Assembly: GCA_036394195.1 (NCBI GenBank)
Contig: DASWFO010000151.1
Span: 1-52,396 of the forward strand
DNA: 52,396 nt
From: DATJPD01 sp036394195
Lineage (GTDB): Bacteria; Pseudomonadota; Alphaproteobacteria; CACIAM-22H2
Reading direction: 5' to 3'
The position numbers were made by a program, and so were the translations under genes. The first letter of the stretch is position 1. Every line of letters begins with the position of its first letter. Under the pieces are notes generated by a model, which saw only the letters and a program-made list of their open reading frames with translations, made no database searches and was not told the DNA's origin. Positions 43,919 through 52,396 of this stretch are shown in pieces.

Positions 43919-46075
43919 ATGCGGCTGGTCCGCATGAGGCGACCGGCCGTCAGGACGATATTGAACCTCGCGCGTGCGGTGCCGCCCGCGACTCTCGCCC
44001 GACACGCCTGCTCGGCGTTGCGGCAGCGGACGCGGGCGCTGATCGACCGGCCGCGCGATCTGGCGCAGCCGACCCATTCCATGGACGCGGTGGCCCTGAC
44101 GGGATCGTTCTACCGGCTTCCGCCCGAGGACGTTCTGCGGCGCGATCAGGCGTGGCTGGCCACCGTCGGCGGGCTCTCTCTCGATCATTGCTTCGATCTG
44201 CTCGGGTCGGGGTGGGTGCAGATTCGGCACGGAATGGTGTGCCGAGGGACAGAGGGGCACAGATTCCCGCCGCAACCTGAGGTCGTCCCGGACGCCGGGG
44301 GACGCTGGCTTGCCGATCGGCTTCCGCGGGCCGCGCTCGCGGAAAGCCAACGCGTATGGCAGCTCGTCGATGCCGGCTATCAGCCGATCGACTGGCACCT
44401 GGATTTCAAATCCGGTTATCGCTGGAGCGAAGCGACGTGGCACCTCGACGTGCCGCTCGGCCATTTGCCGGGCGTGGACGTCAAGGTGCCGTGGGAGCTT
44501 GCCCGCATGCAGCATCTGCCGCAGCTGGCGCTGGCCCGGGCGCTGGCGGTTTCGGGCACCCCGGGCTTCGCAGAGCCCGATCGTTACGGCCGGGCGTTCC
44601 GCAACCAGGTGCTGGACTTCATCGCGACGAATCCGCCGCGCTTCGGCGTCAACTGGCGATGCACGATGGACGTCGCCATCCGCGTCGCCAACTGGCTCAT
44701 CGCCTACGACCTGTTCCGCGACGGAGGTGCTGCGTTCGACGCCGGGTTCGAAGCCGTGTTCGCCCGCAGCGTGCAGGATCACGCGCGGCACATCGCGGAC
44801 AACCTCGAGGATGGTGGGGGCTTTCGCGGCAATCATTACCTCGCGGACATTTGCGGCCTCCTCTATGCCGCGGCATGGCTGCCGCCGGCGCTGCGCGTGA
44901 CGAAATGGCTGAGCCTCGCGACGACGGCGCTGATCGCCGAGACGCAAGACCAGTTCCTCGATGACGGCGGAAATTTCGAAGGGTCGACCAGCTATCATCG
45001 CCTGTCGGCTGAAATGGTTTTTCACGCGACGGCCCTGGCGGCGGCGCTCAAGGCGAGACGGCCCGACCTGCCTGAGCTTCCGCCCAGCCATTGGCGTCGG
45101 CTGGCGGCGATCGCTGAGTTTGCGCGGGCCGTTATGAAGCCGAACGGGATGGTCCCGCAAATCGGTGACAGCGACAGCGGGCGCTTCGTCAAGCTGAGCG
45201 CGGCTTATCGACGCATAGACACCGAGACCGCCCGGCGTCGCTTCATTCAGTTGCGCGACATCGGGATTCCCGACGGGGCCGGCGGTTATTGGTTCGAGGA
45301 ATATCGGGATCACCGGCCGCTCTTGGCCCTGGCCGATGCTGTCTTGAAACCCCAGACCGCCCCGACCTCGGTGGAGGCGGCGGTCGTGGCGCGACTGTGT
45401 ACGCCGGCGGCAGGACCGGTGTCGGAGGCGCCACCGCCGGCGGCCATTCATCACTCGCCCGCGCCCGCAGCGAATCGGCCGGTCGCTCAGTTCCGCGTCC
45501 ATGTGCCGGGGGGCGGGTTGAGGGCGGGCCTTGCTCAGCAGGCGCTTCCCGCGTTTGGCCTTTACGTCATGCGGTCCGAGCGTCTTTATCTCGCGGTCCG
45601 TTGCGGGTCCGTCGGCCAGAACGGGCGGGGCGGACATGCGCATAACGACCAGCTCGCGGTCGAGCTGGCCATCGACGGCGAGGACTGGATCTCCGATCCG
45701 GGGACCTATCTCTATACGCCGTCGCCGGAGGCCAGGAACCGCTATCGCTCCGTCGCGGCCCACTTCGCGCCGCGCCTGGGTCATGCGGAACCGTCGCCCT
45801 TGGATGTGGGGCCGTTCTGGTTGCCGCGCGACCCGAAGGCGGCGTGCCACCGGTTTGCCGACGGTGAGTTTGTCGGCAGCCATCGCGGCTTCGGGCCGGT
45901 CGTAGTGCGGCGGATCCGCGTGACCGACGACTCGATCGAGATCGAGGACACAACCGACGCTAAAAGCGCCGTCACTCCAGTGTCCGTCATCTGCGTGGCT
46001 GCGGCCGAGACCCGCGCCCGGCTGCAGCCGCACATTCCCATATCGCCGGCCTACGGCCTGCAGCTCGCCGGATGA
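43919..46075 (+). CDS. heparinase II/III family protein
   Basis: About 718 residues. The N-terminal half is an alpha-helical toroid-like domain (PWELARMQHLPQLALARAL, NPPRFGVNWRCTMDVAIRVA, GNHYLADICGLLYAAAWLP). The C-terminal beta domain is the heparinase II/III signature: GGHAHNDQLAVELAIDGEDW, SDPGTYLYTPSPEARNRYRS. Such proteins in polysaccharide loci are thought to cleave or edit the uronic-acid polymer. No clear signal peptide is seen. The start is uncertain (ATG 43919 or 43934, no good ribosome-binding site), 46 nt after asnB. Its stop overlaps the next start by ATGA. Confidence 0.87.
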   Translation: MRLVRMRRPAVRTILNLARAVPPATLARHACSALRQRTRALIDRPRDLAQPTHSMDAVALTGSFYRLPPEDVLRRDQAWLATVGGLSLDHCFDLLGSGWVQIRHGMVCRGTEGHRFPPQPEVVPDAGGRWLADRLPRAALAESQRVWQLVDAGYQPIDWHLDFKSGYRWSEATWHLDVPLGHLPGVDVKVPWELARMQHLPQLALARALAVSGTPGFAEPDRYGRAFRNQVLDFIATNPPRFGVNWRCTMDVAIRVANWLIAYDLFRDGGAAFDAGFEAVFARSVQDHARHIADNLEDGGGFRGNHYLADICGLLYAAAWLPPALRVTKWLSLATTALIAETQDQFLDDGGNFEGSTSYHRLSAEMVFHATALAAALKARRPDLPELPPSHWRRLAAIAEFARAVMKPNGMVPQIGDSDSGRFVKLSAAYRRIDTETARRRFIQLRDIGIPDGAGGYWFEEYRDHRPLLALADAVLKPQTAPTSVEAAVVARLCTPAAGPVSEAPPPAAIHHSPAPAANRPVAQFRVHVPGGGLRAGLAQQALPAFGLYVMRSERLYLAVRCGSVGQNGRGGHAHNDQLAVELAIDGEDWISDPGTYLYTPSPEARNRYRSVAAHFAPRLGHAEPSPLDVGPFWLPRDPKAACHRFADGEFVGSHRGFGPVVVRRIRVTDDSIEIEDTTDAKSAVTPVSVICVAAAETRARLQPHIPISPAYGLQLAG

Positions 46076-47109
46076 GCCTCGCCGTGCCCACACGCGCCCC
46101 ATCTTCGCCATCCCCAGGGCAGCTTGGTGCGATGCTGCCGATCACCGTCGTTACGCCGACCTACAACGCGGCAGCGTTTCTCCGCCAAACCATCGACAGC
46201 GTGCTGGCCCAGGATTATCCGGCGCTCGAGTACATTGTCATCGACGACGGCTCGACGGACGAGACGCCGTCGATCCTGGCCGCATATGGCGATCGAATTC
46301 GCGCCGTCCGCCAGCCGAATTCCGGAGAGCAGACGGCGGTGAACAATGCAGTGGCGCTGGCGCGCAGCGACATTATCGCCATCGTCAATGCCGATGATCC
46401 GATTCGGCCTGGCCTGGTTTCGGCCGTCGCGCGAGCGTTCGAGGCGCAGCCGGAGCTCGTCGGCGTCTATCCCGATTGGATACTGACCGATGAACAGGGG
46501 CAGGAGCGCTTCCGCTACCGCACGCTCGATTACGATTTTCGCGCGATGATCGAGCGCCACTTTTGCACGCCCGGGCCGGGCGGATTTTTCCGTAAATCGG
46601 CGCTGGGCGGCGAGGTGGCGCGCGATACGACACTCCGCTACACCGGCGATTTCGGGCTCTGGCTGCGGCTCGGGCTCCGCGGGCCGATGCGACGGTTGCC
46701 GGGGTTTTACGCGACGTGGCGCCAGCACAGCGGCGGGGTAAGCACGGGACATCCTGAGGCGCGGGCGCGCGAGCAGATCAGGCTCGCCGAAAGCCTTCTC
46801 GATCGGCCCGACCTGCCGCCTGAGCTGCGAGCCCGTCGTTCGCAGATCCTGAGTGCCGCTTATTATCGCGCCGGCATGCACGCCCTCCACAATCCAGACC
46901 TGCCAGGGCGGGCGTTACTGTTTCGCTCGTACCTCTTGCAGCCGGTCTGGCCGTGGCACCCGAACCCGGTGCTGCGGCGGTCGCTGCTCCGCGTCCTGTT
47001 CATTCTGGGACAGCCGGTGTCGTCCTGGTTCTATAGAACGGGGTTGCGCCTTGGAGCGCTCAGACCGACGCCGACCGGCGCCGAGGCGGCTGATGACAGG
47101 ATCGCTTAG
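46072..47109 (+). CDS. GT2-family glycosyltransferase
   Basis: A 345-residue inverting GT-A transferase. LPITVVTPTYNAAAFLRQTI, EYIVIDDGSTDET and IAIVNADDPIRPG (the DxD-type metal and nucleotide site) are in order, and DFGLWLRLGLRGPM is the ED-type acceptor region. It starts by ATGA overlap at 46072 with the heparinase-like gene and overlaps the next glycosyltransferase by 17 nt, so translation is coupled. Donor and acceptor are unknown. Confidence 0.9.
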   Translation: MSLAVPTRAPSSPSPGQLGAMLPITVVTPTYNAAAFLRQTIDSVLAQDYPALEYIVIDDGSTDETPSILAAYGDRIRAVRQPNSGEQTAVNNAVALARSDIIAIVNADDPIRPGLVSAVARAFEAQPELVGVYPDWILTDEQGQERFRYRTLDYDFRAMIERHFCTPGPGGFFRKSALGGEVARDTTLRYTGDFGLWLRLGLRGPMRRLPGFYATWRQHSGGVSTGHPEARAREQIRLAESLLDRPDLPPELRARRSQILSAAYYRAGMHALHNPDLPGRALLFRSYLLQPVWPWHPNPVLRRSLLRVLFILGQPVSSWFYRTGLRLGALRPTPTGAEAADDRIA

Positions 47110-48298
47110 ACAGGCCGCCGTGCCAGACGTCCCCCCCATAGGCCGGACGGACGAGCCCGCGGCGAGTCGATCGGCCACCCATCGCATCCGCGTTCTCATC
47201 AACGGGATTCATGCGAACACCGGTGGTGGGCTCACCTATCTTCGCAACATCGTGCCGGCCCTTGCCGCGGATGACGGTCTCGATCTGCATCTCCTCATTC
47301 GTACGGGTCAACGCGGGCTCTTCCCCACGTATGATGAGCGGGTCCCAGTCCATATCTCCGACGCTCCCCGAAGCCTTCTCGGCCTGCTGCTATGGGAGCA
47401 GATCGCCCTGCCGTTTTTGGCTCGCCGCATGGGGGCCGATGTGACATTCTCGCCAGCCAATTATGGCCCTCTGGCGGCACCGGGTCGGGTCATCCTGTTG
47501 TCCAACGCGCTCGCGGTCGGGGGCCGCGAGACGCGGGTGCTGAAGCGCCTCTACTGGCTTTCATTGTCATTGATGACCGGACTATCAGTGCTGACGGCGA
47601 ACCGCGTGATCGCCGTGTCGACCTACGCCAGGCGTGCTCTCTCGTTGGGGTTGAGCCGCCTCGAGGAGCGAGTCGTTCTCGTCCATCACGGCGTCAGTCG
47701 ATCGTTCAGCCCGGCCCCGCCGCCGGCGGTCCGGGATAAATTTCTGCTGGCGGTCGGTGACCTGTATATCCAGAAAAATTTTCACACTCTGCTACGCGCG
47801 GTCGCCAGCCTTCGCGAGCGCTTCCCGGACGTGCTCCTGAAGATCGCCGGCGCCGATATCGATCCCGACTACGGCTGCGAGCTTCGACGCATCGTCGCGG
47901 ATCGAGGGTTGGCGGGACATGTGGAGTTCCTCGGCGCGGTCGATCAGGAGACACTGCAGGATCTTTACCGGCGCTGCCGGCTATTCGTGTTTCCCTCGAC
48001 GGTCGAGACGTTCGGCATGCCCTTGATCGAAGCCATGGCTTGCGGCGCGCCGATTGCCTGCTCCAACGCCACCGCCATGCCCGAGATCGCCGGCGGGGCG
48101 GCGGCTTTCTTCGATCCGCTGGACGAAGCGGAGATGGCCCGTGTTCTTGCCGATCTCATCGAAGATGACCGGCTGTGCGATGACCTGTCGCGAAAAAGTC
48201 TTGAGCGCGCGCGCGATTTCTCGTGGGAAGAGGCGGCTTCGCGGACCGCCGCCGTGCTGAAATCAGCCGCCGGCCATACGGCCGTTACCCCGACATGA
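47093..48298 (+). CDS. GT4-family glycosyltransferase (mannosyltransferase-like)
   Basis: A 401-residue GT-B transferase. RVLINGIHANTGGGLTYLRN is the N-terminal acceptor-side motif, VIAVSTYARRALS the hinge, and AVGDLYIQKNFHTLLRAVAS, FVFPSTVETFGMPLIEAMAC the donor site with E-x7-E. It resembles WbdA/WsaE-like mannosyl- or rhamnosyltransferases. The ATG at 47093 overlaps the GT2 gene, and the stop overlaps the epimerase start (ATGA, 48295-48298). Confidence 0.88.
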   Translation: MTGSLRQAAVPDVPPIGRTDEPAASRSATHRIRVLINGIHANTGGGLTYLRNIVPALAADDGLDLHLLIRTGQRGLFPTYDERVPVHISDAPRSLLGLLLWEQIALPFLARRMGADVTFSPANYGPLAAPGRVILLSNALAVGGRETRVLKRLYWLSLSLMTGLSVLTANRVIAVSTYARRALSLGLSRLEERVVLVHHGVSRSFSPAPPPAVRDKFLLAVGDLYIQKNFHTLLRAVASLRERFPDVLLKIAGADIDPDYGCELRRIVADRGLAGHVEFLGAVDQETLQDLYRRCRLFVFPSTVETFGMPLIEAMACGAPIACSNATAMPEIAGGAAAFFDPLDEAEMARVLADLIEDDRLCDDLSRKSLERARDFSWEEAASRTAAVLKSAAGHTAVTPT

Positions 48299-49416
48299 AG
48301 TCCAAGCGTCCCGTGGCCCTGTGCGTCGTCGGTGCGCGGCCGAATTTCATGAAGATTGCGCCGGTGATGGCGGCGCTGAAAGACTCGGGCGCGCTTGACG
48401 CGAAGCTCGTTCATACGGGCCAGCATTACGACCCCGAGATGAACGATGCCTTCTTTACGGAGCTGGGCATTCCGCCGCCCGACGTCAATCTGGAGGTCGG
48501 ATCCGCCAGCCATGCCGTCCAGACGGCCGAGGTGATGCGGCGCATCGAGCCCGTGATCGACAGGATGGCACCGGCGGTCGTCGTCGTGGTCGGCGACGTC
48601 AATTCCACGCTGGCGGCGACCCTCGTGGCGGTGAAGAAGGGCATCAAAATGGCCCATGTCGAGGCCGGCCTTCGCAGCTTCGACCGGACGATGCCCGAGG
48701 AAATCAATCGCGTCCTCACGGACCAGGTCTCGGATTTTCTGTTCACGACCGAGCGGTCGGCGCTGGCGAACCTCGCCCGTGAGGGCGTTCCGGGCGACCG
48801 CGTGTTCTTCGTCGGCAACGTCATGATTGATTCGCTTCGGCGCAGCCTATCGCGCGCTGTGGCGCCGGAGCGCACGCTGGCGGCCGCCGGATTCAACCGG
48901 CCGTCCAGCTTTGCCGTTTTGACCTTGCATCGACCCGCGAACGTGGACGACCCGGCAGCCCTGAAGCAGATCCTCGAGACCCTCGCCGATCTCGGGCGCG
49001 AGACTCCAATCGTCTTTCCGGTCCATCCCCGGACCCGTGCCCGGGTGACCGCCGCCGGTCTCGACTCCTTGCTTGCGCCACCGTCGATCCTGGTGCTGCC
49101 GCCGCAGGGATACGCCGCCATGCTGGGACTGATGCGCGACGCCCGGCTCGTGCTTACCGATTCCGGCGGCATTCAGGAGGAAACAACCGCTCTCGGCGTT
49201 CCATGCCTGACGCTGCGCGATACCACGGAGCGGCCGATTACCGTCTCCGAGGGCACGAACGAGATTGTGGGCCGCGATCCCGGGCGGATCCGGAGCGCCT
49301 ACGCCGAGATCATCAGGACGGGCGGCAAGGCGGGACGGTCGCCGGAATTGTGGGACGGTGCCGCGGCACCCCGCATCGCGGCCGTCCTGGCCGATAAGCT
49401 GGCCCAGCCGCGCTAG
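48295..49416 (+). CDS. wecB: UDP-N-acetylglucosamine 2-epimerase (non-hydrolysing)
   Basis: A 373-residue GT-B-fold epimerase giving UDP-ManNAc from UDP-GlcNAc. ALCVVGARPNFMKIAPVMAA, LVHTGQHYDPEMND, HVEAGLRSFDRTMPEEINR, TLHRPANVDD, and LTDSGGIQEETTALGVPCLT with LRDTTERP are family hallmarks. Together with the TviB-type dehydrogenase this could supply an N-acetylhexosaminuronate. The related WbpI acts on a 3-acetamido uronate and cannot be excluded, especially with a WbpE-like enzyme nearby. It starts by ATGA overlap. Confidence 0.91.
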   Translation: MKSKRPVALCVVGARPNFMKIAPVMAALKDSGALDAKLVHTGQHYDPEMNDAFFTELGIPPPDVNLEVGSASHAVQTAEVMRRIEPVIDRMAPAVVVVVGDVNSTLAATLVAVKKGIKMAHVEAGLRSFDRTMPEEINRVLTDQVSDFLFTTERSALANLAREGVPGDRVFFVGNVMIDSLRRSLSRAVAPERTLAAAGFNRPSSFAVLTLHRPANVDDPAALKQILETLADLGRETPIVFPVHPRTRARVTAAGLDSLLAPPSILVLPPQGYAAMLGLMRDARLVLTDSGGIQEETTALGVPCLTLRDTTERPITVSEGTNEIVGRDPGRIRSAYAEIIRTGGKAGRSPELWDGAAAPRIAAVLADKLAQPR

Positions 49417-49422
49417 ACGCCT

Positions 49423-50673
49423 ATGCGCATCCTGTTTCTGACCGAGAATTTTCCGCCGGAAACCAACGCCGCGGCGACGCGGGTGTTCGAGCGGGCCGTC
49501 TACTGGGTCGAGGCGGGCCACTCGGTCACAGTGATCACCTCGGCGCCGAATTTTCCGCATGGCAAGATATATGCGGGCTATCGCAACCGGTGGCACCAGA
49601 CGGAGACGAGGGACGGAATCCGGGTCGTCCGCGTAAAGACGTTCATGGCGCCAAACGAAGGCGTCGTGGGACGGACTTTGGACTTCGTCAGCTTCATGGC
49701 CAGCGGTGTCGCCGGCGGCCTTCTGGAGGCGCGTCCCGACGTCGTGATCGCGACGTCACCCCAGTTCTTCGCCGCGATCGGCGGCTGGATGCTGGGGGCG
49801 TTGCGGCGCGTGCCCTTCATCTTCGAGCTCGGCGACTTATGGCCGGCGTCGGTCGTTGCGGTCGGGGCCATGAAGCCCAGCCTGCCGTTGCGCTGGATGG
49901 AAAAGCTCGAGCTGTTTCTGTACCGGCGGTCCGCCGCGGTCGTCGCCCTGACCAGCGCATTCAAGCGGAACCTGATCGGCCGTGGAATCGATCCCGCCAA
50001 GATCGCCGTGGTGATCAACGGCGTCGACCTCAGGCGGTATGAACCCCGCCCCCGCGACCGCGAGCTCAGCGCCCAGTGGGGTGTCGATGAAAAATTCGTG
50101 GTTGGATATATCGGAACGCTCGGCATGGCGCACGGCCTGCTGAACGTCCTCGATGCGGCGGAGCGGTTGCGCGATCATGACGCCATCCGATTCGTCCTGG
50201 TCGGGCCGGGAGCGGAGCGCGCGGCTCTTATGGCGGAAGCTGAGCGCCGCCGGCTGACCAACGTCCTGTTCCTAGCGCAGCAGCCCAAGGAGATGATGCC
50301 GCGCGCCTGGAGCCTATGCGACGTCGCCCTGATCCACCTCAAGAATTCGCCGACCTTCGCGGAGGTCATCCCGTCAAAGATGTTCGAGGCGATGGCGATG
50401 GGCCTGCCACTGCTCGTGGCGGCTCCCGCCGGGGAGGCGAGCGCCATCACCGAGGCGGAGAAATGCGGCCTCCATGTCCCTGCCGCGGACCCGGAGGCGC
50501 TGGCCGCGGCGACGCTGACGCTGTGGCGCCAGCCCGATCTCCGCCGGACGATGGCGCTGGCGGCGCGGAGTGCCGCGCCCCGCTACAGCCGGGAACGGCA
50601 GGCCCGCGACATGGCCCGGGTCATCGCTGCGGTCGTGGCGGGTGATGGTACCCCCGCCGCCGCCCTGGCGTGA
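49423..50673 (+). CDS. GT4-family glycosyltransferase, WbuB/WcaI-like
   Basis: A 416-residue GT-B transferase. MRILFLTENFPPETNAAATR and ITSAPNFPHGKIYAGY are the N-terminal signature of the WbuB group (fucosamine-type transferases acting early in O-unit assembly). FIFELGDLWPASVV, INGVDLRRYEPR and the donor-site VIPSKMFEAMAMGLPLLVAA follow. The ATG is six bases after the epimerase stop. Donor inferred only by similarity. Confidence 0.88.
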   Translation: MRILFLTENFPPETNAAATRVFERAVYWVEAGHSVTVITSAPNFPHGKIYAGYRNRWHQTETRDGIRVVRVKTFMAPNEGVVGRTLDFVSFMASGVAGGLLEARPDVVIATSPQFFAAIGGWMLGALRRVPFIFELGDLWPASVVAVGAMKPSLPLRWMEKLELFLYRRSAAVVALTSAFKRNLIGRGIDPAKIAVVINGVDLRRYEPRPRDRELSAQWGVDEKFVVGYIGTLGMAHGLLNVLDAAERLRDHDAIRFVLVGPGAERAALMAEAERRRLTNVLFLAQQPKEMMPRAWSLCDVALIHLKNSPTFAEVIPSKMFEAMAMGLPLLVAAPAGEASAITEAEKCGLHVPAADPEALAAATLTLWRQPDLRRTMALAARSAAPRYSRERQARDMARVIAAVVAGDGTPAAALA

Positions 50674-50689
50674 TATAAGGCCCGGCGAG

Positions 50690-52396
50690 ATGAAGCAGAT
50701 CATCCAGAACGCCCGCAGCGGCAAATTGAGCCAGGTCGATGTGCCTGCTCCTGCCGTCCGTCCGGGCCACCTGCTGGTGCAAACGACGGCCTCGCTGATT
50801 TCCGCGGGCACCGAGCGGATGATCGTCGAGTTCGCGCGGAAGACCCTGGTCGGCAAGGCGGCCGCGCGGCCGGACCTCGTGCAAAAGGTTGTCGACAAGG
50901 CGCGGCGCGACGGCTTGGCCGCCGCCTTTCGCGCCGTCCGCGCCCGCCTGGATCAACCGTTGCCGCTCGGCTATTCGGCCGCCGGCTGCGTTATCGCCGT
51001 CGGGACCGGCCTCGAAGGCGAATTTCACGTCGGCCAGCGGATTGCCATCGCCGGCGCCGGCTTTGCAAACCACGCGGAGTTCAATCTCGTTCCGGGCTCC
51101 CTGGCGGCGCCGGTTCCCGATGATGTCCCGGACGAGCAGGCGGCGTTCGGGACATTGGCCGCCATTGCGCTCCACGGCGTGCGGAATCTCCGGCCGACAC
51201 TGGGTGACATCGTCGCGGTGATCGGTGCCGGACTGGTCGGCCAGCTCGCCGTTCAACTCCTGGCGCTGTCCGGCGCGCGAATCATCGTGATCGACGCCAA
51301 CCCGGCCCGGCTGAGCCTTGCCCGGCAGCTCGGCGCGGAGGCGGTGTTTGACATTTCCGAGGGCGGACTGGTCGACGCCGTCCTCGCGTTGACCCGGCAT
51401 CGCGGCGTCGATGGAATCCTGATGGCCGCGGCCACGGACAGCAACGAGCCGCTGGCGACGGCGGCCGCGATCGCCCGCGACCGTGCCCGCATCAGCATGG
51501 TCGGCAAGGTCGGCACTGAGTTCCCGTTCGCCGAGTTCATGAAAAAGGAACTCGAGATCGTTGTCTCCCGCTCCTACGGACCGGGGCGATACGACGAGGA
51601 TTTCGAGTCGCGCGGCGTCAAATACCCGGTCGGCTTCGTGCGGTGGACCGAGACGGAGAATTTGATCGAGTGCCTGCGGCTGATGTCACCGGCGCAGCGC
51701 CGCCCCCTCGATGTGGCGGCCCTGACCAGCCATCGTTTTGATTTTGCCGAGGCGGATAAGGCGTACGCGCTTGTCGTCGACGGGACGACGGCGTCGCTGG
51801 GCGTCCTCCTGACTTACCGCGCGGCAGCGGAGACGCGGCCGGATATTGCGCCGAAGGCGATCCCTGTCGCGCGCCCGGCCATCGGGCATTGCACGATCGG
51901 TGTCATCGGCGCCGGCGTATTTGCGCGGGCGGTTCTGCTGCCCATTCTGAAGGACCTGCGGGACGTCACTTTGAAGACCGTCGTCACCAGCCGGGGTGCC
52001 AATGCCGTGCAGGTCCGCGATGCGTTCGGCTTTGCGCGCGCCGCGGCGGAGGTCGAGGATATCCTCGGTGATCCGCAGATAAATGCCGTTCTTGTCGCGA
52101 CACCCCACGACAGCCATGCCGATCTTGTGGCGCGGGCGCTGGCGGCGGGGAAGCACGTCTTCGTCGAGAAGCCGTTGGCCTTGAGCCGGGCGGAGATCGA
52201 CCGCGTCGCCGCGGCGCGCGCCGCCTCGCCGGCTTTCTTCACAGTCGGATTCAACCGGCGGTTTGCGTCCCTGTCCCGGCTGGCGCGGACGCGTCTGGAC
52301 GCCCGGCCGGGCCCGCGGGTCCTGAGCTTGCGCGTCAACGCGGGGCCGCCGCCGCGCCAGGGATGGATGGCGGCGTCAGCGGACGGCGGCGGGCGG
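50690..52396 (+). CDS. bi-domain oxidoreductase (MDR + Gfo/Idh/MocA), 3' end off window
   Basis: Partial: 569 codons are visible. Residues 1 to about 345 are an alcohol-dehydrogenase-like MDR domain (SLISAGTERMIVEFARKTLV, GQRIAIAGAGFANHAEF, VAVIGAGLVGQLAVQLLALS). From about 395 onward a Gfo/Idh/MocA domain begins (IGVIGAGVFARAVLLPILKD) with the catalytic-type EKPLALS. Such fusions accompany heparinase-like genes and asparagine synthases in polysaccharide loci, often immediately next to the heparinase-like gene. Here they are in the same transcript. A WbpB-like oxidation at C3 of a uronate is a possible role. It lies 16 nt after the GT4 stop. Confidence 0.87.
   Translation, partial: MKQIIQNARSGKLSQVDVPAPAVRPGHLLVQTTASLISAGTERMIVEFARKTLVGKAAARPDLVQKVVDKARRDGLAAAFRAVRARLDQPLPLGYSAAGCVIAVGTGLEGEFHVGQRIAIAGAGFANHAEFNLVPGSLAAPVPDDVPDEQAAFGTLAAIALHGVRNLRPTLGDIVAVIGAGLVGQLAVQLLALSGARIIVIDANPARLSLARQLGAEAVFDISEGGLVDAVLALTRHRGVDGILMAAATDSNEPLATAAAIARDRARISMVGKVGTEFPFAEFMKKELEIVVSRSYGPGRYDEDFESRGVKYPVGFVRWTETENLIECLRLMSPAQRRPLDVAALTSHRFDFAEADKAYALVVDGTTASLGVLLTYRAAAETRPDIAPKAIPVARPAIGHCTIGVIGAGVFARAVLLPILKDLRDVTLKTVVTSRGANAVQVRDAFGFARAAAEVEDILGDPQINAVLVATPHDSHADLVARALAAGKHVFVEKPLALSRAEIDRVAAARAASPAFFTVGFNRRFASLSRLARTRLDARPGPRVLSLRVNAGPPPRQGWMAASADGGGR

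Noticed and set aside
43865..46111. 748-codon frame antisense to the heparinase-like gene
   Set aside because: Same codon-bias shadow. The plus-strand protein has family motifs throughout.

Overview
The window is GC-rich chromosomal DNA that looks alphaproteobacterial, most likely Rhodospirillales or a close relative. The evidence is the very large (about 180 kDa) NAD-specific glutamate dehydrogenase, the glnK/amtB/ubiH-type flavoprotein neighbourhood, the aminotransferase-ftsK-lolA run, dense ATGA-coupled operons and the protein sequences. No rRNA, CRISPR array, integrase or intact transposase was found.

Layout. (1) Positions 1-6388, minus strand: a tightly coupled surface-glycan operon with two COG4671-type glycosyltransferases, two GT4 glycosyltransferases, a histidine phosphatase and a polysaccharide deacetylase cut by the window edge. 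A 143-bp MITE-like element with 18-bp perfect terminal inverted repeats and a 9-bp target duplication has landed exactly in one ATGA junction of this operon. (2) 6689-7654, plus: a PCuAC-fold protein that has lost most copper ligands, and a small methyltransferase. (3) 7684-14129, minus: xth, a candidate structured RNA with its own terminator, a glutamine-amidotransferase hydrolase, lolA, ftsK and a DapC-like aminotransferase. (4) 14406-16404, minus: amtB and glnK, each with its own terminator and each preceded by a sigma-54-like motif with the same -12 deviation. (5) 16708-22003: a UbiH-family hydroxylase (plus), dispersed palindromic repeats, a minus-strand housekeeping run (GNAT, DUF971, Trm112, LON-domain, YbbN, msrA) and tRNA-Gly. 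(6) 22346-26631: a PAS histidine kinase, then a small accessory patch with two methyltransferases and a duplicated gene fragment. (7) 26817-32988, plus: NAD-GDH and an Atg22-like MFS transporter. (8) 33031-33863: a lower-GC patch with a gene broken by an in-frame TGA and a small DUF4926-like gene. (9) 33835 to the end: purH, then a second, divergent polysaccharide locus.

How the second locus works together (inference). The minus arm supplies sugar nucleotides: a WbpM/CapD-type dehydratase, two DegT-family sugar aminotransferases (one with an N-terminal CBS-like domain) and a TviB/WbpO-type dehydrogenase. The plus arm supplies an AsnB-type amidotransferase, a heparinase II/III-like protein, three glycosyltransferases, a WecB-type 2-epimerase and a bi-domain oxidoreductase cut by the right edge. 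Together they point to an acidic glycan containing amino-sugar uronates, perhaps amidated. No flippase, polymerase, chain-length regulator or initiating phosphoglycosyltransferase is visible in the window.

I found no convincing new defence or mobile system. The best leads are the MITE insertion, the multi-hairpin RNA, the ligand-poor PCuAC protein, the CBS-aminotransferase fusion and the shared -12 GA deviation in the two nitrogen promoters.
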